Shown: positions 37,507 through 47,358, counted from the first letter of the stretch. The stretch is 64,000 nucleotides of DNA from Candidatus Jettenia sp. AMX2 (GCA_030583665.1 CP129469.1:1975043-2039042); one strand, 5' to 3'. Made by a program: numbers and translations. The notes: generated by a model not told the origin, from the sequence alone.

Positions 37507-39510
37507 ATGGGCAAACATCTTAGCGTATTGTTTGTTGATGATTCACCAAATGACGTTGAATTGATGGTACGCAAATTGAAGAAAAGTGGCTATGATCCAA
37601 TGTATGAAAGGGTTGAAACAGCTACTGCCATGAAAACAATGCTCGAAAAGCACAGATGGGATATTATCCTCGCCGATCACACCATGCCACTTTTCAACGC
37701 TATGGATGCACTCACTCAATTACAACTCAGCGGACTCGACCTGCCGTTTATTATCGTATCTGGCACTATTGGGGAGGATGTTGCTGTTGCTGCAATGAAA
37801 GCAGGCGCGCATGATTACGTTATGAAAGATAAACTGATACGGCTTATCCCTGCCATTGAGAGGGAATTGAAAGAAGCTGAGGAACGGAGGAAACGAAAGC
37901 AAGCAGAGGAAGCACTTCGGAAAAGCGAAGCAAGTCTTGCCAATGCACAACGAATCGCTCATTTAGGAAACTGGGAGAGGAATATCGCAGAAAACACGTT
38001 ATTTTGGTCTGATGAGATCTTTCGCATCTTTGGTTTGATTCCGCGATCATGTATTTCAACATATGAGGTATTTTTCGATTCTATCCATCCGGACGACAGG
38101 GAATACGTGAAACAATCTGTTCATAATGCCTTATCATCTGACGGCAAACCCTATTGCATTGACTATCGCATAATACTGCCGGACGGATCAGAACGTTTTG
38201 TTCATGAACAGGCCGAGGTTGTTTTCGACAAAAATGGCAGGGCAATTCATATGAGCGGAACAATTCAGGACATCACTGAGTGCAGAAAAATAAAAGAGGA
38301 ATTAAGAGCACTCAACGAATCATTAGAACAAAAGGTAGCAGAGCGAACCCTTGAACTTAAGAAGGCAAATGAAGAACTCCAGGCAGAAATTACTGAGCGC
38401 AAGCGGATGGAAGAAAAAATAAAACACCTGGCTTTTCACGATCCTCTCACTTCCCTGCCTAACCGGACATTGTTCGCCGATCGCCTGACGCTGGCGTTGG
38501 CTCATGCTCACCGAACCAAAGAGATTCTGGCAATACTCTTTCTTGATCTGGATAGATTTAAGGTAATTAACGATACGCTGGGACACAGTATAGGAGATCA
38601 GTTACTGCAGGGAGTTGCTGAGAGGCTAAAACACTGTGTGCGTGAAGACGACACCGTCGCTCGCCTTGGTGGTGACGAATTCATCCTGCTATTGACAGGA
38701 ATCAGCCGGACAGAAGATGTGGATACTATTGCACGTAAAATCCTCAATATCTTCAAAGAATCATGGGTGACCAGTGGGCATGAACTCCATATCACCGTCA
38801 GTATTGGAATTGCTCTCTATCCCAACGACGGTAAAGATGCCGAGACCTTGTTGAAGAATGCCGATACTGCCATGTATCGCGCCAAGGAATCGGGAAGAAA
38901 TAATTACCAGTTTTATACCCCTATCATGCACAATAGGTCTCTTGAAAGACTAGCAATGGAAACGGGGCTCCGCCGCGCTTTAGAACGCAAGGAATTCGTG
39001 GTGTACTACCAACCCCAAGTTAATCTTGACACAGGGAAGATGACAGGTATGGAAGCCCTGGTACGCTGGCAGCATCCTGACGAAGGAATAATCTTTCCGT
39101 CAGAGTTCCTCGCACTGGCTGAAGACACCAGGCAAATTATCTTTATCGATGAATTGGTATTACATGTCGTCTGTAAACAAATTAAAATCTGGCAAGATAT
39201 GGGTCTTATGCTTACCTGTGTTTCAGTAAATCTCTCTATGTACACATTTCAGCAGCAAAATTTTGTAGAAACTGTCGCTTCGGTGATAAAAAAAAATGGC
39301 CTTGACCCTCATCTTCTGGGAGTGGAAATAACCGAAAGCATTGCAATGTGTGATATAGACACTACAATTGACAAGTTAAACAAGTTGTCTGACTTGGGAA
39401 TTCAAATCACTATTGACGATTTTGGTACAGGTTTTTCTTCACTGGGCTATCTAAAGAAATTTCCCATTGACAAGCTCAAAATCAGTCAGCATTTTATCGA
39501 TGGGGCGTAA
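37507..39510 (+). CDS. Response regulator-PAS-GGDEF-EAL protein, C-terminus lost by frameshift
   Basis: Domains in order: a receiver (about 5-120; phosphoacceptor Asp in WDIILADHTMP), a PAS/PAC (about 145-265), a coiled coil (about 268-310), a GGDEF domain (about 315-475; intact GGDEF in VARLGGDEFILLL, so cyclase activity is possible) and an EAL domain (from about 490; GMEALVRWQHPDEG, later TIDDFGTGFSSLGYLKKFPI). These domains make or break cyclic di-GMP in response to a phosphorelay. A stop at 39508-39510 cuts the EAL domain; the missing tail continues in another frame to 39701. Confidence 0.9.
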   Translation: MGKHLSVLFVDDSPNDVELMVRKLKKSGYDPMYERVETATAMKTMLEKHRWDIILADHTMPLFNAMDALTQLQLSGLDLPFIIVSGTIGEDVAVAAMKAGAHDYVMKDKLIRLIPAIERELKEAEERRKRKQAEEALRKSEASLANAQRIAHLGNWERNIAENTLFWSDEIFRIFGLIPRSCISTYEVFFDSIHPDDREYVKQSVHNALSSDGKPYCIDYRIILPDGSERFVHEQAEVVFDKNGRAIHMSGTIQDITECRKIKEELRALNESLEQKVAERTLELKKANEELQAEITERKRMEEKIKHLAFHDPLTSLPNRTLFADRLTLALAHAHRTKEILAILFLDLDRFKVINDTLGHSIGDQLLQGVAERLKHCVREDDTVARLGGDEFILLLTGISRTEDVDTIARKILNIFKESWVTSGHELHITVSIGIALYPNDGKDAETLLKNADTAMYRAKESGRNNYQFYTPIMHNRSLERLAMETGLRRALERKEFVVYYQPQVNLDTGKMTGMEALVRWQHPDEGIIFPSEFLALAEDTRQIIFIDELVLHVVCKQIKIWQDMGLMLTCVSVNLSMYTFQQQNFVETVASVIKKNGLDPHLLGVEITESIAMCDIDTTIDKLNKLSDLGIQITIDDFGTGFSSLGYLKKFPIDKLKISQHFIDGA

Positions 39511-39701
39511 CCGACCAAAACGACAAAATGATTGTTGAATTGATTATTGACCTGGCACATGGCCTGAAATTAAAAGTAATTGCAGAAGGTGTCGAGACAA
39601 AAGCCCAGCTCTTCTTTCTCAAAAAGAGTCGTTGTGACGAGATGCAAGGACATTTATTTTGCAAAGCATTACCCGCCGAGGCATTTGTACAAATTTTATA
39701 A
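39505..39701 (+). pseudogene. Frameshifted C-terminal end of the EAL domain
   Basis: In the frame shifted relative to the gene ending at 39510, the sequence reads VTDQNDKMIVELIIDLAHGL, then LKVIAEGVETKAQLFFLKKS and CDEMQGHLFCKALPAEAFVQ, the expected end of an EAL domain including the Glu of AEGVE. The break is at the GGGG run near 39500-39505. One base lost, or two gained, explains it. Confidence 0.85.
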
Positions 39702-39758
39702 GATAGACATTTCCTTCATTTCTTTTACTATACACAATGTTATTAATCGGATACAAAT

Positions 39759-39831
39759 GTTTCATTCCTGCCGAAACGGGAATACCGGAAGAAACGCTGG
39801 ATTCCAGACAAGCCCGGAATGACAAACTGTT
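39759..39831. repeat. GGAATGAC-type dispersed inverted repeat
   Basis: TCATTCCTGCCGAAACGGGA at the left and ACAAGCCCGGAATGACAAAC at the right form an imperfect inverted repeat around CTGGATTCCAG. This kind of element is scattered in many bacterial genomes. No gene lies between 39702 and 39931. A short segment, TTTTTCAAAAAACTAA (from 39890), matches the end of the palindrome at 50935-50953. Confidence 0.55.
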
Positions 39832-39931
39832 ATAGACTCATATCGTTATGCATAAGATGTCATACAAATGGAATATGTTATTTTTCAAAAAACTAACGTG
39901 TTGCCACTAATCTTTTTAAAATATGAAAATA

Positions 39932-40927
39932 TTACCTAATAATCCTTATAAAACAATTGGCCCTCAACCGGTTGATGTATTGGTCCCTTAATCTGGTAAT
40001 CTCGTCCCGATACACCCGCTTATAAATATCGTCCTGGACATCTTCAAAATTTTGAATCTTTTCCGGTCTGACAAGTTCCATCTTAAAGATATGGTATCCA
40101 ACAGGAGACTCAACAATATCGCTACATTCATTATCCTGTAAACTGAAAACAACATCCCGAAGGTCTTTTCTTAATTCATTAATTTCTTCAATACTCCACA
40201 AACCACCATTCTGTGCCTGGGGCCCATCTGAATACCGCTCTGCCAAGGGTGCAAAATCTTCACCGTTTCTGATACGATTCATTACTTGCTGTGCCAGGGA
40301 AAATGCCTTTTCTCTGTTATTCCCATGAGCAGAAAATCTTATCATGATGTGCCGTATTTTCACTTCTTTTTCCTCACGATATTCATCAATATTATCACGA
40401 TAATAACGCCTCAATGCTTTCGGTTGTATTTTGATTCTGTCATATACATATTCTTTCATGATTCTGTCTATCATGATATCCTCTCTCAGTTCATTCCTTT
40501 TCTCGATGGGACTGATCCCCTGAGCTTCAGCAATTTCATAATATTTTGATAAAGAGCCAACCCTCTGAACAGCGCCCTTTAAAAATGAATCCAGGTCCTT
40601 TTCGACATCTCTCATGGCAGCTTCATTAATGCCAAACAGCCGCTGTGCTTCCCTGATCAGCACCTTCCTGTTTATCAATTCATCCAAAGTATCTTTCAAT
40701 ATCTCATCAACCTTATAAAAAAACTCATCGTCCTTGTATCGTCCTTGAGCTTCCCGGATAGCCACTGCTGCATGTCTGAGTACTTCGTCTTGTGTAATAA
40801 TCTTATCGTCAACAATGGCCCTGATAGAGTTAACATTGTTTGCATCCAGACTACTTACATTCCCGTAGGATAAGGCGGGCATAGCAAAGATAAGAAATAA
40901 AAAAGCTATCGCATATCTCATATACAT
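39932..40927 (-). CDS. SurA-like periplasmic peptidyl-prolyl isomerase/chaperone
   Basis: The 331-residue product has a signal peptide (AIAFLFLIFAMPALSYG), a SurA-N chaperone region (AIVDDKIITQDEVLRHAAVA to about residue 165) and one parvulin domain (about 190-295: VKIRHIMIRFSAHGNN, FAPLAERYSDGPQAQNGGLW, VESPVGYHIFKMELV). SurA assists outer-membrane protein folding. E. coli SurA has two parvulin domains; this has one. It is intact although its neighbours are decayed. The 258 bases upstream (40928-41185) hold only an AT run at 41091-41104. Confidence 0.9.
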   Translation of the reverse strand: MYMRYAIAFLFLIFAMPALSYGNVSSLDANNVNSIRAIVDDKIITQDEVLRHAAVAIREAQGRYKDDEFFYKVDEILKDTLDELINRKVLIREAQRLFGINEAAMRDVEKDLDSFLKGAVQRVGSLSKYYEIAEAQGISPIEKRNELREDIMIDRIMKEYVYDRIKIQPKALRRYYRDNIDEYREEKEVKIRHIMIRFSAHGNNREKAFSLAQQVMNRIRNGEDFAPLAERYSDGPQAQNGGLWSIEEINELRKDLRDVVFSLQDNECSDIVESPVGYHIFKMELVRPEKIQNFEDVQDDIYKRVYRDEITRLRDQYINRLRANCFIRIIR

Positions 40928-41185
40928 CTCTCGTTACCCTCAATAAAACTTTTAAAGTATCTACACCTTTTTTGAGACTTTGCTCGAAAAAGGAAGCGCT
41001 TAAAGTACAATCGTAAAAGTATCGAAATAAAGCATTACAAAATATCGACAGAATTTTGTCATTGTTGGGGCACTAAACACCTAAAATAAAATATATATAT
41101 ATATTTGTCATAAAATAGCCGGAGTTTCAAGTGTTTTTTTAAATATTAGTTTGGCTTTCAAAACTACTATGTTTTTTCGAGGTAC

Positions 41186-41674
41186 TTATTCTTTATTATC
41201 TATCTTGATTTTAACATTTTCGTCTGTATATGCTTTGATTTCATAACCCATGGGTATCTCACCTTCTTCTCCTTTTATTAAAAAACCAACAGGAGCTAAT
41301 GGAAGGCAAAACAAACCACCTATTGCACCCGCGGCAATTGCACCTCCGGCCCGTCCGCATCCCTCCCGGTTTGTGTAGCTGATAAAAATATTTCAGTATC
41401 GTCTACTGCTGTTGTCAAACTGACTACAACGGAAATTTCTCCCTTACCGCCCCAGCCTCTGGCTTTCTTTACATCAGCAACTTTTGCATTGGCAGGAGTA
41501 TTTGCTTCGATTACTATATATGCCATCAACTTTAACAGGTCTTATGACTTTCATTCCTATAATATCCCCAACGCTTGAATCTTTACCTGTTACTTTTTGA
41601 GTTGTTGCCAATAATATTGGTGTACTTGCTTTTAGCGTTACTTCTTTTGTTTCTGCAAAAAGAAAACGATACAT
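41186..41674 (-). pseudogene. Putative secreted protein with glycine-rich segment, two frameshifts
   Basis: Three frames read in order give one protein: KEVTLKASTPILLATTQKVT to VKVDG, then YIVIEANTPANAKVADVKKA through ISVVVSLTTAVDDTEIFLSA, then GCGRAGGAIAAGAIGGLFCL and IPMGYEIKAYTDENVKIKID. The breaks are near 41520 and 41365. The pattern of beta strands, a Gly-rich hydrophobic segment and a terminal YEIKAYTDENV resembles a family of secreted proteins of unknown function. The N-terminal signal region is not recognisable. It is probably inactive. Confidence 0.65.
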
Positions 41675-42002
41675 ACGTACTAAAACAACGAGAACATGTA
41701 CCTAAATTAGAATCCCATAACCAAAAACATCGCGAAGGTATCTGATGACAAAAGAAGCGTGAAAATTCATAATATATTGTGCAAAAACATTTCGGTGAAA
41801 TTCTAAACAGGGCGCAATCACTGCCAACATCGTTGTCGAAGTAGATATTACCCAGAGGGATAATACTAATATTATATCCCAAAGTTTTCATTTTTTTAAT
41901 AACCAAGGTAGGCATTGTAACAATTTAATTTATCAAAATCAATTGCTATCTGTTTCAATGCAATTCTTTAAACAAACATCTTTTTTCCGAACCGTTTGAT
42001 AA

Positions 42003-42131
42003 ACAATCATTCAAGATGCCAAACAATTAGCCAGTAAGAATGACATTACCATTGAATACCTCTGCACAAAGAACTTTCGTAAAGAAGATCGTAATGCTAT
42101 TGATAATCTGAATAGCATATCAGAAGAATAA
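42003..42131 (+). pseudogene. C-terminal remnant of an unidentified protein
   Basis: A short open stretch reads IIQDAKQLASKNDITIEYLC then TKNFRKEDRNAIDNLNS and a stop. The composition is protein-like but no start is present and a stop lies directly upstream. I do not recognise the family. The neighbouring sequence from 41675 to 42449 holds no other supported gene; a minus-strand frame at 42234-42431 has no clear family. Confidence 0.3.
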
Positions 42132-42449
42132 AGTGTGTTTGTATTGAAAACTTAGATTAGAACTAACCAGCATAACGCCCGGATTATCTCAAAACCTATT
42201 ATCCATGCAAGAAGGTTTATATACGGATACAGTTTAAGCAGTCAAATATATTTCCTTCCCGTATTTTATCTTCACTATCCTGATAGCTCCCATAATAATC
42301 AAAAATGCTTTCTTTTTCTTCTGTCTTGCCGCTAAATGAATAGAAATATAACTGTGTGCTCCTTTAACACAATATCTATAACTGCTGATTGCTTCTAACA
42401 TAGTCTGGGTTATCACCGGCAAGCAAAACAAACCTGCTGTTAAGCGTCT

Positions 42450-42990
42450 TTATTTTTTTTGTATATCACTATCAATTTCTATTTCCAAATTTTTTGCAAT
42501 GGCTTGCCCGCCACGACTAGAGATTGTTAGATGCGCCGAGCGGGTTTCGCCACCTTCGTACATGACGATATTCTTATGTTCAGGTAATCGCCACATTTTT
42601 ACTTGGCGAGTAGCAATGATAATAGCCTTATCTGCCATCGCTTTTCGAATTACTACATCTACAACGTAATTCCGCATTGCTTTTACTGAAGGAAGTTTGT
42701 TGAGCAAAGAACCAGTGCCAAACGATTTTGAATGATAAGGCATTAATTCCAGACAAACCAATCTCTTTGAAAGTGTGCTCATCGCCTTTTGGTAACTAAC
42801 TTTGGATTGTATGATGTAAATTTATATCTGAAACACCAAATTCTGGGCTGGCTACATATTCATCGAATGAGCGATAGGTTTTTGAATCTGAAAATCCTGA
42901 TAGATGTTTTTCGTCATCTGGGAACAAATAAGGCGGAGACTCTAAATTGCACTTGCGCCAACCTTCAATCAGATTGTGATGTTTGCTCAT
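42450..42990 (-). pseudogene. Unidentified protein, internally deleted and frameshifted
   Basis: The first part (from ATG at 42990) reads KHHNLIEGWRKCNLESPPYL and SFDEYVASPEFGVSDINLH, ending at a stop near 42796. The second part reads SYQKAMSTLSKRLVCLELMP, then YHSKSFGTGSLLNKLPSVKA and YEGGETRSAHLTISSRGGQA in another frame to 42450. The two look like the ends of one protein, with the middle lost. I do not know its function. It lies just downstream of the NERD-helicase gene in the same direction. Confidence 0.55.
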
Positions 42991-43032
42991 AATGGTTTAG
43001 ATAGATAAATAACAGGGGTTTGACCTTGTTTT

Positions 43033-44928
43033 TCATCCATTCTGTATCGGGCGAATACTTTTTATATATCTTATAAGAAATCCTAAGGGTGAGTCAGACG
43101 GTAAATTATTACAATAGTCTGCATTTCCTACAATATAAAGAGTATTTCTTGCTCTTGTAACTGCAACGTTTACCAGAAAAGGAACTTTTTCGTTAATCCA
43201 CCTGGCTTTAAAAGGTGGGCTATTATCGCTAACCACCAGACTAAGAATCACAATGTCTTTCTCATCTCCCTGGAATTTATGAACTGGGTCCGCTTTGAGT
43301 CTCATTGTTAGATCGACTGGTAATTTGGCCTGAATAACTCTGTTAATTTCCTTCGCCTGATCTGCAAATGGGGTTGTAATTCCGATTGATATTCCATTGT
43401 GTTGTATGGCAAGTTTACGAGCTAAATTAACTGCTTTTTGTATTTCTGTTAGATTTATGTTTTGTTGTGGGTGTTGATTTCCAACAGTATTAATCCAATA
43501 AATCCCTTTCGGTTCAATCTGATAAAAGTCAGTCGGTGTGCAGATGTCAAGTTCTTGCCCCATTATGGGCCCATAAAATATCTTGTTGGAATATGTAATA
43601 ATTTCCGGATGGCATCTGAAGTGTTCTTTCAGGTAAATACTCCGGCATTTTGATACAATCGATAAATTATAACAGTAATCAAACAGGGATTCATTTACGT
43701 AATCTAAACAAAGGTTGGTATCTATACCCAGTGTTCTGATGATATATTTTTCTTCATAAGATTGAACATTCGAAATGTGTTTTAATTGCATCGGGTCGCC
43801 GATTACTACAAGTTGTTTTGCTCTGAGAATTAAAGGCAAAGCCGATGCAATATCGCATTGTGATGCCTCATCAATTACCACTATGTCAAATAGTTTTTCA
43901 GTTAAAGGAAAGGCATTCTTAATGGAAAGGCTTGTAATTGCAGTTATGTTAAAAGTTTCAAGAAAATCCTTTGTCGTTTCAACAAAACCATGTATTTGTG
44001 ACATTTCTGGAATATAATCAGGTATGTAACCTTTAAACCTGTTTAATACTGCTGCATCTTCCTCACGAATTTTTTTATGGACTAACTCCTTGAGTAATGG
44101 AAGTCCACAATCTTTAAGGCTTTCTTCATTCGTAATTATTGTGTTTTTTAATCCATTTTCATTTGCCCTTATGTTCTCAATCTCATTTTGGTCTTCGGTA
44201 AATTGAGATCTTAATTCTTGAATTTCTTTCTCACAGTTAATCTTTTTTCCTATTAATTGTATTCCGAATTCAATAAATGTAAGAAGTTTTTCGTAAATAG
44301 ATAGTATAGTGCTGCCGTCTGTTAAATCAGTTGATTTGACTTCTATACCTAGTTCCCTTGCTAATTTTTTTAATTCATACGGCCATGATTCAAAGGTAGA
44401 AACCAGACTGGCAGCATATTTCTTCTTTTCTGTAAAGTTAAAATAGTATCTACCCAAACCATAACAACTATTATACTTCGAAGCTACTTCGTTTTTGCAT
44501 GAAATGATCCTATTTCTGATTTCGGACAGTTTTTCTCTTTGATTATTGAATACATTTACAGCTTCGCTATTTGAATCAATCCATCTTTGCAATCTTTGTT
44601 CCTTATCCTCAATTGTTGATTCCAGAACTGGCAATTCATTTTCAAGCTTCTTTTTCCTTTCCAGCATTTCATGTGAATTTACTATTATGCGCCTTCTGTT
44701 GCCAACTTCATCAAGAATTTGTGACAACCTTTCCGAATTATCTTCAATCAAATTGTTGTGAATTTTTGTTATATAGGAATTAATAATAGGTTTTGTTCTA
44801 TTTCGTATTTCCTCCCTCGAACCAAATCGCAAAAAGAATTTGTAAGAAATATGGTTAGGTTCATTTATTAAAGCAGCGAGCTTTTCCTTTACAGTATCTA
44901 TTGCTCTATTATTTTTGCTTGCTACCAA
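43033..44928 (-). CDS. UPF1-like SF1 helicase, C-terminal part of a split gene
   Basis: This 631-residue part begins where the gene at 44936-46435 stops. After VASKNNRAIDTVKEKLAALI (helicase motif Ia region) comes a long coiled-coil insertion (about 60-300). The helicase core follows: DIVVIDEASQCDIASALPLI (motif II, near 346), LVVIGDPMQLKHI (motif III, near 375), HKFQGDEKDIVILSL (near 553) and VNVAVTRARNTLYIVGN (motif VI, near 589). Walker A is in the upstream frame, so this part alone should not hydrolyse ATP. The only starts are weak (TTG at 44928). One extra base near 44934-44937 separates the two parts. Confidence 0.85.
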   Translation of the reverse strand: MVASKNNRAIDTVKEKLAALINEPNHISYKFFLRFGSREEIRNRTKPIINSYITKIHNNLIEDNSERLSQILDEVGNRRRIIVNSHEMLERKKKLENELPVLESTIEDKEQRLQRWIDSNSEAVNVFNNQREKLSEIRNRIISCKNEVASKYNSCYGLGRYYFNFTEKKKYAASLVSTFESWPYELKKLARELGIEVKSTDLTDGSTILSIYEKLLTFIEFGIQLIGKKINCEKEIQELRSQFTEDQNEIENIRANENGLKNTIITNEESLKDCGLPLLKELVHKKIREEDAAVLNRFKGYIPDYIPEMSQIHGFVETTKDFLETFNITAITSLSIKNAFPLTEKLFDIVVIDEASQCDIASALPLILRAKQLVVIGDPMQLKHISNVQSYEEKYIIRTLGIDTNLCLDYVNESLFDYCYNLSIVSKCRSIYLKEHFRCHPEIITYSNKIFYGPIMGQELDICTPTDFYQIEPKGIYWINTVGNQHPQQNINLTEIQKAVNLARKLAIQHNGISIGITTPFADQAKEINRVIQAKLPVDLTMRLKADPVHKFQGDEKDIVILSLVVSDNSPPFKARWINEKVPFLVNVAVTRARNTLYIVGNADYCNNLPSDSPLGFLIRYIKSIRPIQNG

Positions 44929-44935
44929 TACCTTC

Positions 44936-46435
44936 TTAATTATGGATAATTGCGTTAGCTAAAATGTTTAGAACAACCTGCGTCTTTCCAGTTCCTGGAG
45001 GGCCTGTTATAACAGTCAAAGGTTGATTGAATGAATATCTAACAGCATCCTTCTGGCAGGTGTTCAGAGGGGTAATCTGAATGAATTCAGATGCGTCAAT
45101 CTGCTGAATTTCATTATTGATAGCTTTCTTGAGGAGAAATTTTTCTAAAAAGCTATCTTCTAAAACGAGTCCGTTCCGATCGATTTTTTTAAGTTCAGAT
45201 AATAGTTGACTTGTAAACGGATTCTCTTCGATAAATGCCAAAGTGATATTACTAACCAGAATAACTGTATTGCCTAAATAATTTTCAAGGATATGAACCT
45301 TTTCTGTTAGCGTATTTTCCTGGTTTACTGCTGACGTAAGTTCCTCAATCAAGTCATCAGGGTAATTGCGGTCTTCCAGCGGTTTCGGATAAAGAGTGAA
45401 ATTCTTAATGGGTAATTCAATGGCAGTGTGATCTAAGATATCTCCGTGAGGAATAATCTTGTAAAGTAATGGAAATGTCTGTTCATTGAAACAAATATTT
45501 ATTCCTGCAAAAAGGTTTTTTGGGGATTGTCGATTCAAATTTTGCTGAAACCGTTGATGAAACGCTGGATTGTTTTCAAGGTTTATTGTGATTGGATCGG
45601 CAACAGCCTGCCAATTAATATGGAAAAGATGCATATCTTGAACGTCAGGTTCTTTTTGCCTTTCAAGATTTATAAGTGTTTGGTAATAAATAATTAGCTT
45701 TTTTATCTCATTGGTTTCATTAATTCCCGGGATATTTTCCAATATCCTTTTTACTAATTCTAATCTCTCTGCCGCATTTGGAATATTTTCTGTTGCCGGA
45801 ATTACCACAGGCTCTTGTGTTTCATCATAAATATTTTCTTCCCTGATACCAAAGACATTGAGAATATTCTGTATTTCTGTATCTGATAAATTCAGTGCAT
45901 TGCTGTATCTGTCATTAATTACTGACAGACAGTTAGTATTATCAGAAATATCAAAATACACACTGATCCTTTGAGGGATTTCATTCATGTCAAATGAAAC
46001 ACGCTGATGAAACAGAACTAATGCGCTCAAATGTCCCAATTTAAAATTCTCATGGTTTGGCTCTAACACATTAGAAAGTTTGCTGCCTAAGAAATTAATA
46101 AGCGAATACCGGTAAGCCTGTACCTGTTGGTACGGATTTCTGATCTTTCCGCCGCCCTGCACAAAAACAAAATCATTTCCCGTATGTATTTGCCAGGGAT
46201 TGTTTTCCGAAAATGTTAACTGACCACCATAGTTTTTAAAATCAATGACAATGATTCTCCCGCTCGAAATAAACAGGGCATCTATCTGATGTCCATTACA
46301 ACTCACATTTCCAACCAAAACATGGAGTCCTTCATTATTTTGAAATGTACTGCGAAGTCGTCCTGAAAACTCTCTGAAAAATGAATTTTCAAAAGTATGT
46401 TCATAATGTTTTATAAGGTAAGATTTATACGCCAT
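44936..46435 (-). CDS. NERD nuclease domain plus helicase Walker A, N-terminal part of a split gene
   Basis: The 499-residue part has an N-terminal NERD domain (about 20-130): GHQIDALFISSGRIIVIDFK, with the Asp and the D-x-K of a PD-(D/E)xK-like nuclease, and later GGKIRNPYQQVQAYRYSL. A middle region of unknown type leads to NTCQKDAVRYSFNQPLTVIT and the Walker A motif GPPGTGKT (about 478-485), then LANAIIHN and a stop. Removing one T after the AAT of the last Asn codon fuses it in frame to KKVLVASKNN of the next part. Joined, the protein would have about 1,130 residues. Such nuclease-helicase fusions occur in DNA repair and anti-phage defence. Confidence 0.85.
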   Translation of the reverse strand: MAYKSYLIKHYEHTFENSFFREFSGRLRSTFQNNEGLHVLVGNVSCNGHQIDALFISSGRIIVIDFKNYGGQLTFSENNPWQIHTGNDFVFVQGGGKIRNPYQQVQAYRYSLINFLGSKLSNVLEPNHENFKLGHLSALVLFHQRVSFDMNEIPQRISVYFDISDNTNCLSVINDRYSNALNLSDTEIQNILNVFGIREENIYDETQEPVVIPATENIPNAAERLELVKRILENIPGINETNEIKKLIIYYQTLINLERQKEPDVQDMHLFHINWQAVADPITINLENNPAFHQRFQQNLNRQSPKNLFAGINICFNEQTFPLLYKIIPHGDILDHTAIELPIKNFTLYPKPLEDRNYPDDLIEELTSAVNQENTLTEKVHILENYLGNTVILVSNITLAFIEENPFTSQLLSELKKIDRNGLVLEDSFLEKFLLKKAINNEIQQIDASEFIQITPLNTCQKDAVRYSFNQPLTVITGPPGTGKTQVVLNILANAIIHN

Positions 46436-46677
46436 AATATAATATTTTCAGTGTGTTTGGTAAAAGTAGAGGTTGTACAGTATATTGATCATACATTGCA
46501 ATTTAAGCAATATGTTGTATATATTAAAGGTGTAATTCCATTCTCTGACAGTCCGTTTATCGTTAACGAACTATGTCTATTAAATAGTTTAATCCTATTT
46601 TTTCACTAACTGCGTTTTCCCACTGGAGTATAATAAAATAGTCTTCCAATTAAGTATTGGTTAGTTTCATCCGCCTG

Positions 46678-47114
46678 TTATAGTTCTGTTGTACTAATAG
46701 CTGCTGCACGTTGTTCAAACTCCGCAGCATCTTTTCCCCGCTGAGTCGCCCGATACAATAGGGCCAAATTAGTAAGACAATTGGCAACATCAGGATGGTC
46801 CGGGCCGAGAGATTTTTCAAAGATCGCTAATGCACGCTTAAAGAGCGGTTCGGCCTGTGCATATTTATCTTGGGCCTTGTAGAGCGATGCAAGGTTGTTC
46901 AGGCTTGTGGCTACATCAGGATGTCCGGGCCGACTTTTTTTTCTGCTACCTCCAGCGCTCTCTTTGCCACCACTACTGCATGGTCGTACTGTCCCTTCTG
47001 AGAAAATTCCTCGCTGAGGGTATCCCACAAGATGCAAGCCCCTTGCTTAAATAACACAAACTTGGCCAGAAGTATAAAGACCACTACAACGGATAGGACT
47101 TTGATTACCTTCAT
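46678..47114 (-). pseudogene. TPR repeat protein with N-terminal anchor, one frameshift
   Basis: The first frame (ATG at 47114) reads MKVIKVLSVVVVFILLAKFV, a membrane anchor or signal, then YDHAVVVAKRALEVAEKKVG. The second frame continues HPDVATSLNNLASLYKAQDK, YAQAEPLFKRALAIFEKSLG and HPDVANCLTNLALLYRATQR, kinesin-light-chain-type TPRs. The break is near 46925, where one C appears lost from GGCCCGGA(C)CATCC. The gaps 46436-46677 and 47115-47336 hold no gene. Confidence 0.75.
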
Positions 47115-47336
47115 TGTGGTTCCCTTCCTTTCCTGTACGGCTAACAAGTTCTTTTATGGTATTTCATTTAACCGGCATTCTGCTTTAGTACCTATGGCCA
47201 TACTGTGGATGTCCGCACTTTAATTTCATCTAAAAAATATTCTCTATCAGAACAATTATCGGTTAGTGTTTAAATAAATTTAGACGTAAATTCTACAAAT
47301 GATTTTCGCATAGTGAAAATCGGCCTTTTATAATAC

Positions 47337-47358
47337 GAGGCGGCGGGAATTGAACCCG
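47337..47358 (+). other. Distal attachment-site copy (22-bp duplicate of tmRNA 3' end)
   Basis: These 22 bases are identical and in the same orientation as 51138-51159, the T-arm and acceptor end of ssrA. Integrases that use the 3' end of tmRNA rebuild the gene and leave such a fragment at the far end of the element. The repeat therefore marks the left boundary of a 3.8-kb island. Confidence 0.75.

Noticed and set aside
42234-42431. Minus-strand frame of 65 codons
   Set aside because: It looks somewhat protein-like (basic, hydrophobic) but no family, ribosome site or partner could be recognised in this decayed stretch.
46678-47037. Independent small TPR gene starting MHLVGYPQRG
   Set aside because: Its first 30 residues are out-of-frame sequence; the true N-terminus is in the frame starting at 47114, so it is one frameshifted gene.
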